Positions 63,536 to 64,000 of a stretch of DNA of 64,000 nucleotides are shown piece by piece (within the stretch, counting starts at the first letter, position 1; every line of letters starts with the position of its first letter). Source of the stretch: Myxococcales bacterium (GTDB lineage: Bacteria > Myxococcota_A > UBA9160 > UBA4427); contig DUCN01000054.1 in the NCBI GenBank assembly GCA_012959805.1, forward strand, positions 1-64,000. Direction: 5' to 3'. The notes under the pieces were generated by a model that was given only the letters and a program-made list of their open reading frames with translations, was not told the DNA's origin and made no database searches. The position numbers and the translations under genes were made by a program.

Positions 63536-64000
63536 TTCGATTCCGCCGCGCCGATTCGCACTTCGATTCATTTCGCGTTCACCTGCCCATCGCGGTTTTG
63601 GTGGCCGGATTGGTGCTGTTGCCGATGATGCTTGGATCGAGTCGAGTCTTGGCAGCGTCGGCGAACTGCTCTGCCGCAGGTACGTCCACGGCTCCAACGG
63701 CGAGTGTTGCCGTCGCTCCATTCGTCGGAGAAAAAGAGGCGCTCGCAATTTCAAAGGCACTGGGCGACGAGTTGGCGCGAACGTCGATCGAGCGCTTGAT
63801 CGCTCCCGGTGACTTCGTCGCCGAGCGCGTATTCGAGCCCAGCGCGACTGAGGTCAGGCGTTGGGCCTATAACTCAGCCGTTGATGCGATCGTCGTTGGC
63901 CGAGTCTACTCGACCGGAAATGACGCTCCGCAGACGCGAATTATCGAGACCGTGCTTCGCTCTGGCCATTCGGGTGCCGCGCTCTCACGCCACGAAGTCT
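63532..64000 (+). CDS. Exported protein coupled to lptC, partial (runs off the window)
   Basis: 156 residues are visible. ATG 63532 overlaps the LptC-like stop. The hydrophobic segment VHLPIAVLVAGLVLLPMMLG then SSRVLA gives a signal peptide or anchor. The next part (SVAVAPFVGEKEALAISKAL, then GDELARTSIERLI, AYNSAVDAIVVGRVYSTG) resembles the TolB amino-terminal or FlgO-type domain in which a periplasmic protein reports VAVLPF-like strands. LptA would be expected next; this gene may be an N-terminally extended LptA or a separate lipoprotein. The end is not seen. Confidence 0.6.
   Translation, partial: MIRFRRADSHFDSFRVHLPIAVLVAGLVLLPMMLGSSRVLAASANCSAAGTSTAPTASVAVAPFVGEKEALAISKALGDELARTSIERLIAPGDFVAERVFEPSATEVRRWAYNSAVDAIVVGRVYSTGNDAPQTRIIETVLRSGHSGAALSRHEV

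Overview
The window (about 60% GC by eye, Gram-negative) reads like a deltaproteobacterial-type chromosome (Myxococcota, Desulfobacterota or Binatota-like). This is inferred from an LptC-like LPS-export gene, an outer-membrane OprP/O-type porin, a decayed PEP-CTERM sorting signal, a sigma-54 flagellin promoter, F420/LLM-type oxidoreductases and a large set of lipid and isoprenoid catabolic genes. No marker here fixes the species. Fixed housekeeping points are pyrG with tRNA-Val(CAC) and tRNA-Arg(CCG) at 2.2-4.1 kb, acetolactate synthase ilvBH at 59.7-62.1 kb and the start of an LPS-export block at the right edge.

Most of the rest is accessory metabolism: MFS carriers, a Baeyer-Villiger-type monooxygenase, SDRs, PhyH dioxygenases, acyl-CoA synthetase, acyl-CoA dehydrogenases, thiolase, a wax-ester synthase, a GH3 glycosidase and an ABC exporter pair. 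Between them lie many decayed genes (IS3-family relics, SDR, GST, LLM, DAO, acyltransferase-SGNH, deazaflavin and DUF1330-like fragments), so this is a region of active turnover.

The main discovery is a pair of selenoprotein genes. (1) On the minus strand, 8485-6998 is one continuous frame for a linalool dehydratase/isomerase (LDI)-like enzyme interrupted only by a TGA at 7840-7838. The TGA falls exactly nine codons after a conserved Cys, where LDI has its second catalytic cysteine. Directly after it is a hairpin with a GGUCU apical loop in the same register as the E. coli fdhF SECIS. I know of no described selenocysteine LDI. (2) On the plus strand, 44525-45268 is a deiodinase-like thioredoxin-fold protein with TGA in the hallmark GSxT-U-PPF context, again followed at once by a perfect 6-bp hairpin with an AGGCU loop. 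Both genes sit directly downstream of a spinster-type MFS transporter gene; the LDI gene overlaps its transporter by ATGA. The Sec machinery (selA, selB, selC, selD) is not in the window.

In contrast, three in-frame TAG codons (truncated SDR, flagellin C-terminus, EAL-HDOD protein) have no special context and look like nonsense mutations. Two hit motility or signalling genes, which suggests decay of that function or amber suppression.
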